From positions 1 through 39,148 of the forward strand of contig CANKHS010000001.1 in assembly GCA_947481755.1 (NCBI GenBank): 39,148 bases of DNA. The letters are read 5' to 3'. Position 1 is the stretch's first letter. The number at the start of each line of letters is the position of its first letter. This DNA is from Actinomycetota bacterium (GTDB taxonomy: Bacteria; Actinomycetota; Thermoleophilia; Gaiellales; F1-60-MAGs149). A program made the translations under genes and the position numbers. Positions 1-7,358 of the stretch are shown one piece after another. Under the pieces are notes generated by a model that had not been told where the DNA came from, searched no databases, and saw only the letters and a program-made list of their open reading frames with translations.

Positions 1-315
1 GAGCCGGTCGGCCTCGTCGACAATGCCGACCCGACGCACAGCCTCTTGCGGCCGATAGCGCAGAGCGCCCGACAACTCATGGATCTGGTCGACCAGCAGC
101 GACTCGCCCTCCGGCTCGATCATGGCCAGGTCGGGATGGCTGCCCGGTACGACTCGTCGGACATCACAGCCGAGTAGCAATGCAGCGAAGGCGCGAGAGG
201 CATCGTGCTTGCCGGTGCCAGGCGGCCCGTGCAAGAGATAGGCGTGCGCGGGCTCGGCGACCGCCGAACGCAAGAGCACCTCGGCGCGAGGCTGCCCGGG
301 GAGCGAGATCGTCAT
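1..315 (-). CDS. holB: DNA polymerase III delta' subunit, N-terminal part (cut by window edge)
   Basis: Reading leftward from the ATG at 313-315 the frame stays open to base 1, giving the first 105 residues of a clamp-loader AAA+ ATPase. A Walker A loop GPPGTGKHD lies at residues 30-38 and a Walker B-like GIVDEADRL runs to the edge, as in HolB/DnaX-type subunits, which load the sliding clamp during replication. The start overlaps the tmk stop in the 4-base sequence ATGA (312-315), so translation is probably coupled. tmk-holB adjacency is a common bacterial arrangement and supports delta' rather than tau/gamma. The zinc-binding and C-terminal collar regions are not in the window, so a related AAA+ protein cannot be strictly excluded. 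Confidence 0.85.
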   Translation of the reverse strand, partial: MTISLPGQPRAEVLLRSAVAEPAHAYLLHGPPGTGKHDASRAFAALLLGCDVRRVVPGSHPDLAMIEPEGESLLVDQIHELSGALRYRPQEAVRRVGIVDEADRL

Positions 316-899
316 GGTCGCACCCCCTCGAGTGCGCTCCAGATCCGCTCGGCAACCTCGGCCTCGGACCCGACCGCATCGACGAGGCGGATACGCGCCG
401 GATCGAGTTCGCCGAGTTGGAGAAAGCCCTGCTCGACGCGCGCGTGGAACTCCTCGCCCGCCGACTCCATCCGGTCGGGCACGGCGTCGCGACGAGCCAC
501 ACCGTGCAGCACGATCGTGCGGGCGGGCAACAGACCCGCCGTGGCGAACAGCGACGCGTCGCGAATAGCCTCGACACCAAGCCCGCGACCAATGCCCTGA
601 TAGACAAGCGAGCTGTCGATGAAGCGATCGCAGACGACCCACGCCCCGCGGGCGAGGGCGGGAGCGATTACCTGCTCCACGATCTCAGCACGCGCAGCGG
701 CAAACAACAGCGCCTCAGCTCGGTCGCTCATCTCTACCTGTGGATCGAGCAAAAGTGCGCGAACACGTTCGCCGAGCTCGGTCCCGCCAGGCTCACGACA
801 CTGCACAACCTCAAGCCCTAACCCGCGCAAACGGTCAGCCAGAAGCGCCACCTGGGTGGACTTGCCGACCCCGTCGGGCCCTTCGAGGCTCACGAACAT
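312..899 (-). CDS. tmk: Thymidylate kinase (dTMP kinase)
   Basis: A 195-residue protein of normal length for dTMP kinase, which phosphorylates dTMP to dTDP for DNA synthesis. Visible motifs are the P-loop GPDGVGKST (residues 7-15), REPGGTELGE (35-44), the DRFIDSSLVYQG signature (91-102) that binds the nucleotide, and an Arg-rich lid segment near 136-143. The reading frame continues upstream, but the ATG at 897-899 is chosen because it begins the family's MFVSLEGPDG start and because TACCCT lies exactly 6 bases before it, the leaderless-promoter signature seen at many starts here. It overlaps holB by ATGA. Identity is clear from motifs and context. Confidence 0.95.
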   Translation of the reverse strand: MFVSLEGPDGVGKSTQVALLADRLRGLGLEVVQCREPGGTELGERVRALLLDPQVEMSDRAEALLFAAARAEIVEQVIAPALARGAWVVCDRFIDSSLVYQGIGRGLGVEAIRDASLFATAGLLPARTIVLHGVARRDAVPDRMESAGEEFHARVEQGFLQLGELDPARIRLVDAVGSEAEVAERIWSALEGVRP

Positions 900-905
900 G
901 TAACA

Positions 906-911
906 AGGGTA
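906..911 (-). promoter_or_regulatory. -10 hexamer for leaderless tmk mRNA
   Basis: On the minus strand TACCCT is followed by exactly 6 bases (TGTTAC) and then the tmk ATG. No Shine-Dalgarno sequence fits in that space. No convincing -35 box is seen. Confidence 0.6.
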
Positions 912-976
912 CTGCGACGTCCAAATCGGGGCGTCTCTTGGCAGGAACGCCCACACCCGTGCCGAACCGGTGGTCA

Positions 977-1504
977 ATGGCTGCAGTCGATCATCACTTC
1001 CTTCTTGATACTGGCACGTGGGTTGCCGTCCGACGACGGCGCTTTCTTGAGCGCTTTGCTGTCTGGGGTGTCCTCGCCGGCGTCGCCCTACTCGCCGTCG
1101 GTGCCTTATGGGGCGGCGCGGCACTGGTCGGGTCGCTGACGGGTGCGAAGGGTGGTCCGGCCGAAGCCGCCGTCGAGGTCGTCGTACCTGCACCACCCAT
1201 CACAAAAACGCCTGTGCTTGTCTGGAATGGTCTCGGTGCCGATGGTGTCGCCGCTGAGGCTGCGCGCCAACTGATGATGAAGAAGTACCCCATCGCAGCG
1301 GTCAGTGACGCCCCCGACCACAGCTACATGAAGACCTACGTGATGTACAAAGCCGCCGATCCGGCCGGTAAATCGGCGGCCGGTGCACTGATCAAGAGCC
1401 TCCATCTGCAAGGCGCCGTGGCGCAGCCGCTCGATGGCGTGCGCAAAGATCAGCTCGCTGGTGCGCGGCTGCTGTTGATCGTTGCTGACCCCCTCAGCCA
1501 CTAG
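977..1504 (+). CDS. Membrane-anchored LytR_C-domain protein
   Basis: A 175-residue protein with a basic cytoplasmic N-terminus (RRRRFLER, about 19-26), one transmembrane helix at about 29-54, and an extracellular C-terminal domain (about 78-168). The domain opens with TPVLVWNGLGADGVAAEAA, matching the LytR_C family, which is found alone or behind LytR-CpsA-Psr glycopolymer ligases in Actinobacteria; its exact function is not established. The ATG at 977 places a normal cytoplasmic tail before the helix, but the frame is open upstream and no Shine-Dalgarno or TANNNT box marks the start, so the N-terminus is uncertain. It lies just before the O-antigen ligase-like gene, consistent with an envelope glycan role. 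Confidence 0.75.
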   Translation: MAAVDHHFLLDTGTWVAVRRRRFLERFAVWGVLAGVALLAVGALWGGAALVGSLTGAKGGPAEAAVEVVVPAPPITKTPVLVWNGLGADGVAAEAARQLMMKKYPIAAVSDAPDHSYMKTYVMYKAADPAGKSAAGALIKSLHLQGAVAQPLDGVRKDQLAGARLLLIVADPLSH

Positions 1505-1555
1505 CCCGGCGACTCGATCAGGGCCCCAGCCGGCGACCGCGGCCAAAAAGCCGCC

Positions 1556-1561
1556 TACTAT
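1556..1561 (+). promoter_or_regulatory. -10 hexamer for leaderless O-antigen ligase-like mRNA
   Basis: TACTAT followed by 7 bases (CGGACTC) and then GTG at 1569. This decides the start of the downstream gene in favour of 1569 over the TTG at 1482 that would overlap the preceding gene. Confidence 0.6.
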
Positions 1562-1568
1562 CGGACTC

Positions 1569-3491
1569 GTGCAACCGCTCCCTCGCTTTAGTTCGACCGC
1601 CGCTGTGCTGCTCGGCATCCCCGGCGTTGTCCTCGCGGTCTGGGGCATCCTCTTTGCCGCGGGTGGCATTGCGCCAGGGGCCGCCAGCCTGATCGCCGCT
1701 GGCACCACCATTCCCGCTGGCATCGTGCTGGGGCTGATTGCCGTCGGGTGGTGGCCGTTCGTGCTGCCGAGCCGCCCCACGCTCGTTGCTGCCGCTGGCC
1801 TGACGGTTTTCGCACTCGTAGCCGCGCTGTCCAGTCTCTGGTCGCTATCGGCAAACGATTCTGTCGGTACCGGCATCCTCTCGGCCGGATATCTCGGGGC
1901 GCTCGCCCTTGGCGTTCTGTTGGGGCCAGCGCTGCGTCGGCCAGGCGTGGTCTTTGCGACTGGTCTGACAGCGCTCGCCACGCTTGCCAGTGGCTGGGCT
2001 CTCGTCGCGCGCTCCTTCCCGGCTACCACGGGCGTGCAATTGAGCCCGCGTCTTTCGGGCACGCTAACTCTCCCGAATGCGCTCGCCATCCTCGCTCTGA
2101 CCGGTCTCTTCGGTGGCCTTGCGCTGTGTGCACACCGAGACCGTCGCTACCGCGCAGTCGGCGGTGCGATTGCGTCGATCAACATGCTCGCGCTGGTGCT
2201 GACCTCGTCGCGCTCCGGACTTGGTCTGGCTCTGGTCGGGATTATTGCGCTGCAACTCGTGCTGCCCGCGGCACCCCGGATGCGACTGGTTGGACTCCTC
2301 GCGGTCATTCCAGCTGTGGTTTTTGGTTTTAAGATTGCCCTCTGGACCGCCTTCACCGCACCAGAGCAGAGCGTCTTGCCCGCTGGCTGGGGGCTCATCT
2401 ACGCGCTGGTCGGCTCGGCGGTCCTCGGTGCGCTCATCGCTGCAGTTGCCGTCCGTGTGCTGCCCGGTGCCCAACCCGCTGGTGATCGTGGCCATGCGTC
2501 GCGTCGAACGCTGCTGATTGCACTGGGCGGCGTGATCATCTTGGTGATTGGGTTTGTCGTGCGCGCGGGTGGTCCAAGTGGCGCTGTCAGCGCGATTCGG
2601 GCTGGGTTCACTGGCCCGGTTGGACAGGCAGGCGTTCGCGTTGGCATTGGCTCGAATCTCCGCGATCACTGGTGGGCGACGGCGTGGGATGGCTTTCGTG
2701 CTGAGCCGTGGCACGGCTGGGGTGCTGGCACCTTTCGCCTGCTCGAGCAAATTACGCAGAACCCAACGTACGTGACCGATTCGGCGCACAACACGCTGCT
2801 GGAGGCACTCGCTGGAACGGGACTCGCTGGCGGCGTGCCCTTTATCGTCGGTGGTATTGCACTCGTCGTGATGGCGGTTGCCGCTGTCCGCCACCCCCGC
2901 GTTGGTGACGAGGTTGGTGCGACTGTGGTTGCGATCGGAGCGATCGCATTTCTAGCCCAGGGCCTCGTTGACGTTGACTGGAGTCTGCTCGCACAGGGAG
3001 TTCTGGTCTACGCGGCGATCGGTGCGATCGCTCCCGCACCCCACCAACAGTCGCGCATCACGGCACCCACTCGCGCGATTGCGGGTGTCGTCTGTGTCGG
3101 GCTCGTTTTCGCCGGACTCCTCGGGGTGCCAACGTGGCTGAGCGCGCGTGACACCGTCCGCAGTGAGGCGATCCTGATGGACAATCCGCAGGCAGCCTAT
3201 GAGGCAGCAGCGAGCGCCCACCGCTACAACCCCCTCGCCGTTGATGCCCTGATCGCCGAGGCTGATGCGTTGCAAGAACTCGGCGACGCGCAGGGAGCGC
3301 AGGCCGCGTTGCGTCAGGCGATTGCGCTCGAACCAAAGAACTACGAACCGTGGCTCGCCTACGGCACCTACCTCGCGTACGCGTGGGACCAACTCGAGCA
3401 GGGCCGTGCTGCGCTCCAACAGGCGCTCAAGCTGTCCGGCAACGACGGCTCCGTCTATGTAGTCGTCGACACATTGCCGCCCGCAAAATGA
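1569..3491 (+). CDS. O-antigen ligase/polymerase-like membrane protein with C-terminal TPR
   Basis: A 640-residue integral membrane protein with roughly a dozen hydrophobic helices between about residues 10 and 530. The segment SAHNTLLEALAGTGLAGG, in the second half, matches the Wzy_C/O-antigen ligase signature. These proteins join or polymerise lipid-linked glycans outside the membrane; in a monoderm actinobacterium the acceptor would be a surface polysaccharide. The last ~110 residues (AAYEAAASAHRYNPLAVDAL, then ALRQAIALEPKNYEPW) are two or three TPR units. A longer start exists at TTG 1482, inside the previous gene, but GTG 1569 has a TACTAT box 7 bases upstream. Its stop overlaps the next ATG by ATGA. 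Substrate is unknown. Confidence 0.8.
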   Translation: MQPLPRFSSTAAVLLGIPGVVLAVWGILFAAGGIAPGAASLIAAGTTIPAGIVLGLIAVGWWPFVLPSRPTLVAAAGLTVFALVAALSSLWSLSANDSVGTGILSAGYLGALALGVLLGPALRRPGVVFATGLTALATLASGWALVARSFPATTGVQLSPRLSGTLTLPNALAILALTGLFGGLALCAHRDRRYRAVGGAIASINMLALVLTSSRSGLGLALVGIIALQLVLPAAPRMRLVGLLAVIPAVVFGFKIALWTAFTAPEQSVLPAGWGLIYALVGSAVLGALIAAVAVRVLPGAQPAGDRGHASRRTLLIALGGVIILVIGFVVRAGGPSGAVSAIRAGFTGPVGQAGVRVGIGSNLRDHWWATAWDGFRAEPWHGWGAGTFRLLEQITQNPTYVTDSAHNTLLEALAGTGLAGGVPFIVGGIALVVMAVAAVRHPRVGDEVGATVVAIGAIAFLAQGLVDVDWSLLAQGVLVYAAIGAIAPAPHQQSRITAPTRAIAGVVCVGLVFAGLLGVPTWLSARDTVRSEAILMDNPQAAYEAAASAHRYNPLAVDALIAEADALQELGDAQGAQAALRQAIALEPKNYEPWLAYGTYLAYAWDQLEQGRAALQQALKLSGNDGSVYVVVDTLPPAK

Positions 3492-4096
3492 GTGTCGCAC
3501 CCATCAGCCACGAACGCCCATTAGAGTTGGTGGTCGTGTCCTCCCGGCATACCTCCATCCGTCTGCTCGTCCTGACCGCACTGATGTTCGGTACGTTCCT
3601 GCTCGCCGTGCCTTCGGCAGGTGCGGCAAATTGCGGTAAGAGCCTGATCAACGAGTACTTCTTTACGGGTCGGCTCAAGTACCACACAGAGGAGTGCTAT
3701 GCCTCCGCGCTCAAGCAGATCGACCCTGATGCGCGAATGTATTCCGGGATCATGGGTGCGATCCGCGCCGCCCGCGCGCGTGACAAAGCAGCGGATGCAA
3801 AGGCTGCTGCCCCCGTGATCGAGCCGGATACCACGGATACGACAGCGCCCCCCGTTGACACGCTGCCGATTCCCGATGCCGTGCCGCCGACGTTGACGAC
3901 GGACACGGGCACCGTCACCGCCGAATCGCGCGCAGGAACTGTTGTGCCCATCCAGACGACACAGGCAGCACTCCCGACGGTGACGACTCCCAGTCAGGTA
4001 CCACTGGCAGTGATTCTGCTCGCCGGTCTTGCCGTCGTGTTGACGCTGGTCGGGCTCGGTGGCCTGACCGTGCGCTGGCTCGACCGTAGCGCCTGA
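3488..4096 (+). CDS. Exported, C-terminally membrane-anchored protein of unknown function
   Basis: I do not recognise a family. The 202-residue product has a signal sequence (hydrophobic about 24-45, AGA-A type cleavage near 46), a small domain holding two cysteines (C49 and C70) that could form a disulfide, a Thr/Pro/Asp-rich linker (about 95-170) typical of cell-wall spacers, and a C-terminal helix (about 176-194) followed by a short basic tail. The ATG overlaps the preceding stop (ATGA 3488-3491). A shorter start, GTG 3536, gives a more usual signal-peptide n-region and has TAGAGT 8 bases upstream. It probably sits between membrane and wall and may serve the upstream polymerase; that role is inference. 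Confidence 0.65.
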   Translation: MSVAPISHERPLELVVVSSRHTSIRLLVLTALMFGTFLLAVPSAGAANCGKSLINEYFFTGRLKYHTEECYASALKQIDPDARMYSGIMGAIRAARARDKAADAKAAAPVIEPDTTDTTAPPVDTLPIPDAVPPTLTTDTGTVTAESRAGTVVPIQTTQAALPTVTTPSQVPLAVILLAGLAVVLTLVGLGGLTVRWLDRSA

Positions 4097-4098
4097 GC

Positions 4099-4143
4099 GA
4101 CGCCTCCAGGGATAGCCCCCTTTCGGATCGACTCCTGGGCGTC
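4099..4143 (+). terminator. Possible terminator hairpin after the envelope operon
   Basis: GACGCC (4099-4104) pairs with GGCGTC (4138-4143), and CAGG (4107-4110) pairs with CCTG (4134-4137), leaving a 2-base bulge and a 23-base loop. It follows the stop at 4096 but no clear T run follows, and TACTGT directly after it may be a -10 box for the YbjQ gene. Confidence 0.3.
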
Positions 4144-4149
4144 TACTGT
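4144..4149 (+). promoter_or_regulatory. Possible -10 box for the YbjQ-family gene
   Basis: TACTGT lies 29 bases before the ATG at 4179. With a start site near 4156 the mRNA would have a short leader carrying AGAGGA, so this gene looks conventionally led, unlike many neighbours. The -35 region (TTTCGG, 17 bases upstream) is poor. Confidence 0.35.
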
Positions 4150-4178
4150 CCATAGCTCCCACGACAGAGGATTTCACA

Positions 4179-4499
4179 ATGCTGATTTCGACGATGAATG
4201 ATCTACCCGGCTACCGGATCGATGAGGTAATCGGCGAGGTGTTCGGACTTACGGTTCGTTCGCGCGGTATGAAGGGGCAGGTCGGGGCCAGCCTTAAATC
4301 TGTCTTCGGCGGCGAGCTCGGCAGCCTTACCACGATGCTGCACGAAGGCCGGCAGGAAGGCATTCAGCGTCTCGTCGAAGAGGCCGAATCGAAGGGCGCC
4401 AATGCGATCATCGCGATGCGCTTCGATACCTCCGAAATGATGAACATGGGCACGGAAATCTGCGCCTACGGCACCGCCTGCAAAGTGACCAAGCTCTAA
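4179..4499 (+). CDS. YbjQ/UPF0145 family protein
   Basis: A 106-residue protein, the usual full length of the YbjQ (DUF74) family of small homo-oligomeric proteins. Family features are the N-terminal strand ending in LPGYRIDEVIGEVFGLTVRS, the central helix EGIQRLVEEAESKGANAII and the C-terminal strand pattern MGTEICAYGTACKV. The family is sometimes called a heavy-metal-binding domain, but its function is not established. The ATG at 4179 is preceded by AGAGGA at a good ribosome-binding distance. It faces fabF with only 19 bases between stops, so the two genes converge. Confidence 0.85.
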   Translation: MLISTMNDLPGYRIDEVIGEVFGLTVRSRGMKGQVGASLKSVFGGELGSLTTMLHEGRQEGIQRLVEEAESKGANAIIAMRFDTSEMMNMGTEICAYGTACKVTKL

Positions 4500-4518
4500 G
4501 CCGCGCCCGTGGCGTCGC

Positions 4519-5721
4519 TCAAGCGCGCTTGAACACGAGGGCAGCATCATGCCCACCGAATCCGAAGCCCGTTGACATCACGTAGTCGGGAGTCGCTGGG
4601 CGCGCCTCGCGAATGAGGTCGAGTTCGACGTCGGCTTCGACGAGGTTGGCGCACGGTGGCAGCTGATTGCGGGCAAAACAGGCCAGGGTCGCGATCGCCT
4701 CGATTGCGCCGGCAGCGCCAATCGTGTGTCCGTGCTGGCCCTTCGTCGAGGAGACGGGTGTCTGCCCGAGCCCGGCGCGCTGCAGTGCGCGCGCCTCGGC
4801 GGTATCGCCAACCGGCGTCGAGGTGGCGTGGGCATTGACGTAGCCAATCGCCGCTGCCGTCAGGCTCGCGTCGTCAAGGGCAGCCTGCACCGCTCGGGCA
4901 GGGCCCTCACCCGTTTCGTCGGGGCTTGTCAGGTGCCCTGCGTCGCAGGACTGGCCGTAGCCGACGACCTCGCCGTAAATGTGCGCACCGCGTGCCACTG
5001 CGTGCTCCCACTCCTCGAGTACGAGCACTCCGGCCCCCTCGGCCATCACAAACCCATCACGGGCAGCGTCGAAGGGCCGCGAGGCCGCGGCTGCACCATG
5101 CGCGAGGGACGCGATCGCGCCAAGGCGGATGTACCCCGCCAGCACAGACGGCACGATCGCAGCCTCCGCACCGCCGGCCACCATCGCATCGGCACGGCCA
5201 TCGCGAACTCGTTCGTAGGCCCAGCCGATTGCGTCGGAGCCGGCCGCGCACGCCGTCGCAGGCGCTGCCGATGGGCCCTTGAGGTTATGCAGCCGCGCCG
5301 TTCCTGCCACCGGCGAATTGACGAGGCCGAGCGGAATCGCAAACGGGCTGACACGATCGAGTCCGCGTTCGAGCAGTGTTCGCTGCGTCTCTTCAACCGT
5401 GCCGGCACCGCCGTGGGCGCAACCGATCGCCGTCCCGATGCGTTCTGGTGCGACGCCGTGCTGCCCGGCGTCGGCCAGCGCATGCGCCGCGGCAACCGCT
5501 GCAAAGATCCCGACTCGATCCATTCGGCGAGCCTCGCGCTTGCCAATCACGGTGTCCACATCGAAGTCTGCAACCCGCACGCCCGGCAGAACCGGCAGGC
5601 CCTCAAGGGCCACTTCTGAGCCGCCAGTCTGGCCCGCCAAGATCGCGTCCCAGAACGCGTCGACAGTGTTGCCAAACGTCGAGACGATGCCCAAACCGGT
5701 GATTGCCACGCGTCGCTGCAT
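4519..5721 (-). CDS. fabF: Beta-ketoacyl-ACP synthase II
   Basis: A 400-residue condensing enzyme, near the usual FabF length of about 410. It joins malonyl-ACP to acyl-ACP in fatty acid elongation. The thiolase-fold triad is intact: C158 in ATACAAGSDAIG, H298 in NAHATSTPVGD and H332 in KGQHGHTIGAAG. The C-terminal glycine loop GFGFGGHDAALVF is present. No other fab or acyl-carrier gene adjoins it, so a dedicated polyketide-like role cannot be excluded, but the complete sequence reads as FabF/KASII. The upstream hexamer CACACT, 6 bases before the ATG, resembles the local leaderless box except for its first base. Confidence 0.9.
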   Translation of the reverse strand: MQRRVAITGLGIVSTFGNTVDAFWDAILAGQTGGSEVALEGLPVLPGVRVADFDVDTVIGKREARRMDRVGIFAAVAAAHALADAGQHGVAPERIGTAIGCAHGGAGTVEETQRTLLERGLDRVSPFAIPLGLVNSPVAGTARLHNLKGPSAAPATACAAGSDAIGWAYERVRDGRADAMVAGGAEAAIVPSVLAGYIRLGAIASLAHGAAAASRPFDAARDGFVMAEGAGVLVLEEWEHAVARGAHIYGEVVGYGQSCDAGHLTSPDETGEGPARAVQAALDDASLTAAAIGYVNAHATSTPVGDTAEARALQRAGLGQTPVSSTKGQHGHTIGAAGAIEAIATLACFARNQLPPCANLVEADVELDLIREARPATPDYVMSTGFGFGGHDAALVFKRA

Positions 5722-5811
5722 AGAGGCAGTGTGCCGGACGCCATCAACAGACGTGCCTGCGCCGCGTTTCTCAGCGAATTTTCATCTCCGTGCGGAAGGC
5801 TGTAATTGCAC

Positions 5812-5818
5812 AAAGGAG
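5812..5818 (+). promoter_or_regulatory. Strong ribosome binding site
   Basis: AAAGGAG, 7 bases before the ATG at 5826. It is the clearest Shine-Dalgarno sequence I noticed in the window and fixes the start of the exported protein, although the frame is open further upstream. Confidence 0.75.
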
Positions 5819-5825
5819 CCCAAAT

Positions 5826-6617
5826 ATGCGTTACAGCAAGAAGACCATGATCATCGGTACTGTCGCCGCGAGCGTTGGCCTGGCCGCGATTGCCGGCCCC
5901 GTACTCGCCGCTAACATCGTCTCGCACGACGACCGGCAGGCGCAGGAACAGCAGGCGTTTGAGAAGAGCCTCGCCGAGAAGCTGGGCGTCCCGCAGGCCA
6001 AGGTCGATCAGGCGCTCAAGGAGATTCAAGGCGACCGCCTAGGCAAGCGCATCGATGAGTTGCAGCAGGCTGGCGTACTGACTGCCGCGCAGGCAACGTC
6101 GATCAAAACGCACATTGCCGACGGCAGACTGTCCGAGGCGATGAATGCCCTGATGGCAGCAATGACGACCAAGCGACTTGACGCACTGGTCGCTGCCAAG
6201 ACGATTACACCCGAGCAGTCGACGCAGATTTCCGCGCTCGTGGCTGCCGGTGTCCCCCTCCGTGTTGGCCGCCCACCGGCCGGAGTGCCTCAGGGGCAAA
6301 CTCCCCCCGACGCCGATCGCCACGCTGCCCATACGGCAGAGGAGCTCGCCGCGCTGGTCAAGGATCAAAAGATCACCCAGGAGCAGGCCGATCAGGTCAC
6401 CACCTTGATCAAGGCTGGCGCACCGATCGAGCTTGGTGGTCCAGGTCGCCACGGCGGCGACGGCCCCGGCATGGGCCATCACCCTCGTGGCATGGAGGGC
6501 GGTGGCACCTTCGGTGGGCCACCACCTGCTGATGGCGGCCTTGACGGCCCGCCGCCAGGCGACGGTAACCAGCCGCAGAGTTTCGACGGCCCGGCAGTCG
6601 GCAACGCCCCGGCCTAG
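5826..6617 (+). CDS. Exported protein with three SHOCT-like helical repeats and Gly/Pro-rich tail
   Basis: A 263-residue secreted or surface protein. The signal peptide covers about residues 1-29 (basic start, hydrophobic 8-27, VLA-A cleavage). Three units of about 28 residues follow at roughly 73-100, 117-143 and 171-199, each of the form Leu-x2-Leu, a turn, Thr-x-x-Gln and a second helix ending Ala-Gly, for example LDALVAAKTITPEQSTQISA and LAALVKDQKITQEQADQVTT. This resembles SHOCT-type hairpins. The last ~60 residues are rich in Gly, Pro, His and Asp (GRHGGDGPGMGHHPRGMEGG) and likely disordered. A two-component system follows behind a hairpin and may control it or sense the same stress; this is inferred from position only. 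Confidence 0.75.
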   Translation: MRYSKKTMIIGTVAASVGLAAIAGPVLAANIVSHDDRQAQEQQAFEKSLAEKLGVPQAKVDQALKEIQGDRLGKRIDELQQAGVLTAAQATSIKTHIADGRLSEAMNALMAAMTTKRLDALVAAKTITPEQSTQISALVAAGVPLRVGRPPAGVPQGQTPPDADRHAAHTAEELAALVKDQKITQEQADQVTTLIKAGAPIELGGPGRHGGDGPGMGHHPRGMEGGGTFGGPPPADGGLDGPPPGDGNQPQSFDGPAVGNAPA

Positions 6618-6627
6618 TCGCAGCGGG

Positions 6628-6658
6628 TGGCTCCGCACGGCATACTCGTGCGGAGCCA
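6628..6658 (+). terminator. Strong hairpin between the exported protein and the two-component genes
   Basis: TGGCTCCGCAC (6628-6638) and GTGCGGAGCCA (6648-6658) form a perfect 11-base-pair stem with a 9-base loop (GGCATACTC), 10 bases after the stop at 6617 and 19 bases before the regulator start. Only TT follows the stem. It is either a weak terminator or an mRNA processing/stability element that lowers read-through into the regulator. Confidence 0.55.
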
Positions 6659-6677
6659 TTCCACTGATTCGAGCACT

Positions 6678-7358
6678 ATGCGCATTCTGATTGTCGAAGA
6701 CAACGAGGCCGTCCGTTCGGCCATCCGCCGTGCCCTGACAGCGCGTGGGCACGAGATTATTGAGGCCAGTACAGCCGCTGAGGGTCGGATGGGAGCGACC
6801 GACGATATTGAGGCGATCGTCTTAGACGTCAATCTGCCCGATGGCTCGGGTTTTGATGTCTGCCGCACGCTTCGGGAGACCGGAGTGCAGACGCCGATCT
6901 TGATGCTGACGGCGCGCGATGCGGTTGCCGATCGTGTCGAGGGCCTCGACGCTGGTGCCGACGACTACCTCGTCAAGCCCTTTGCAACGGTCGAGCTCGA
7001 TGCTCGCCTTCGTGCAATTTGCCGGCGTTCACTCGCCGACCCGGGCCAGCCCGACGACGTCTTGGAGGTGGCGGGTACGCGTCTCGATCTTCGTTCCCAC
7101 ACGGTCACTCGTAATGGCACATTGGTTGACCTCACCCGCACCGAGCGGCTCCTCCTCGAACTGTTCCTGCGCAACCCCGACAACGTCCTGACCCGCGAGG
7201 TAATCCTCGATCGCGTGTGGGGCATGGATGCGCGCACGTCGTCGAATGGCGTAGAGGTCTACGTTGGCTATCTCCGCCGCAAGCTCGGTGACACGGGTTC
7301 GGAGCGGCTGATCGACACGGTGCGCGGCGTCGGCTACGTGCTGCGGACGACAACGTGA
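6678..7358 (+). CDS. OmpR/PhoB-family response regulator
   Basis: A 226-residue regulator. The receiver domain (1-115) has the acidic pair E7/D8, phospho-acceptor D50 in AIVLDVNLPDGSG, T78 in LMLTARD and K100 in YLVKPF. The C-terminal winged helix (about 128-224) has LTRTERLLLELFLRNPDNVL and the recognition region SNGVEVYVGYLRRKLG, as in MprA/PhoP/PhoB proteins that bind direct repeats near promoters. The ATG at 6678 gives the standard MRILIVEDNE start. The stop overlaps the GTG start of the kinase gene (GTGA, 7355-7358), so the two are co-translated. Targets are unknown; the exported repeat protein just upstream is the obvious candidate. Confidence 0.93.
   Translation: MRILIVEDNEAVRSAIRRALTARGHEIIEASTAAEGRMGATDDIEAIVLDVNLPDGSGFDVCRTLRETGVQTPILMLTARDAVADRVEGLDAGADDYLVKPFATVELDARLRAICRRSLADPGQPDDVLEVAGTRLDLRSHTVTRNGTLVDLTRTERLLLELFLRNPDNVLTREVILDRVWGMDARTSSNGVEVYVGYLRRKLGDTGSERLIDTVRGVGYVLRTTT

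Noticed and set aside
180..821. Long open frames opposite tmk and holB
   Set aside because: Arg/Ala/Pro-rich translations typical of the shadow strand of GC-rich genes; tmk and holB motifs are clear on the other strand.
4525..4538. 14-base palindrome TCAAGCGCGCTTGA near the fabF stop
   Set aside because: It falls on the last codons and stop of fabF and arises from common codons; no loop space is left for a terminator hairpin.
5722..5733. CACACT 6 bases before the fabF ATG as another leaderless box
   Set aside because: The first base differs from TANNNT, so I did not count it with the ten clear cases.
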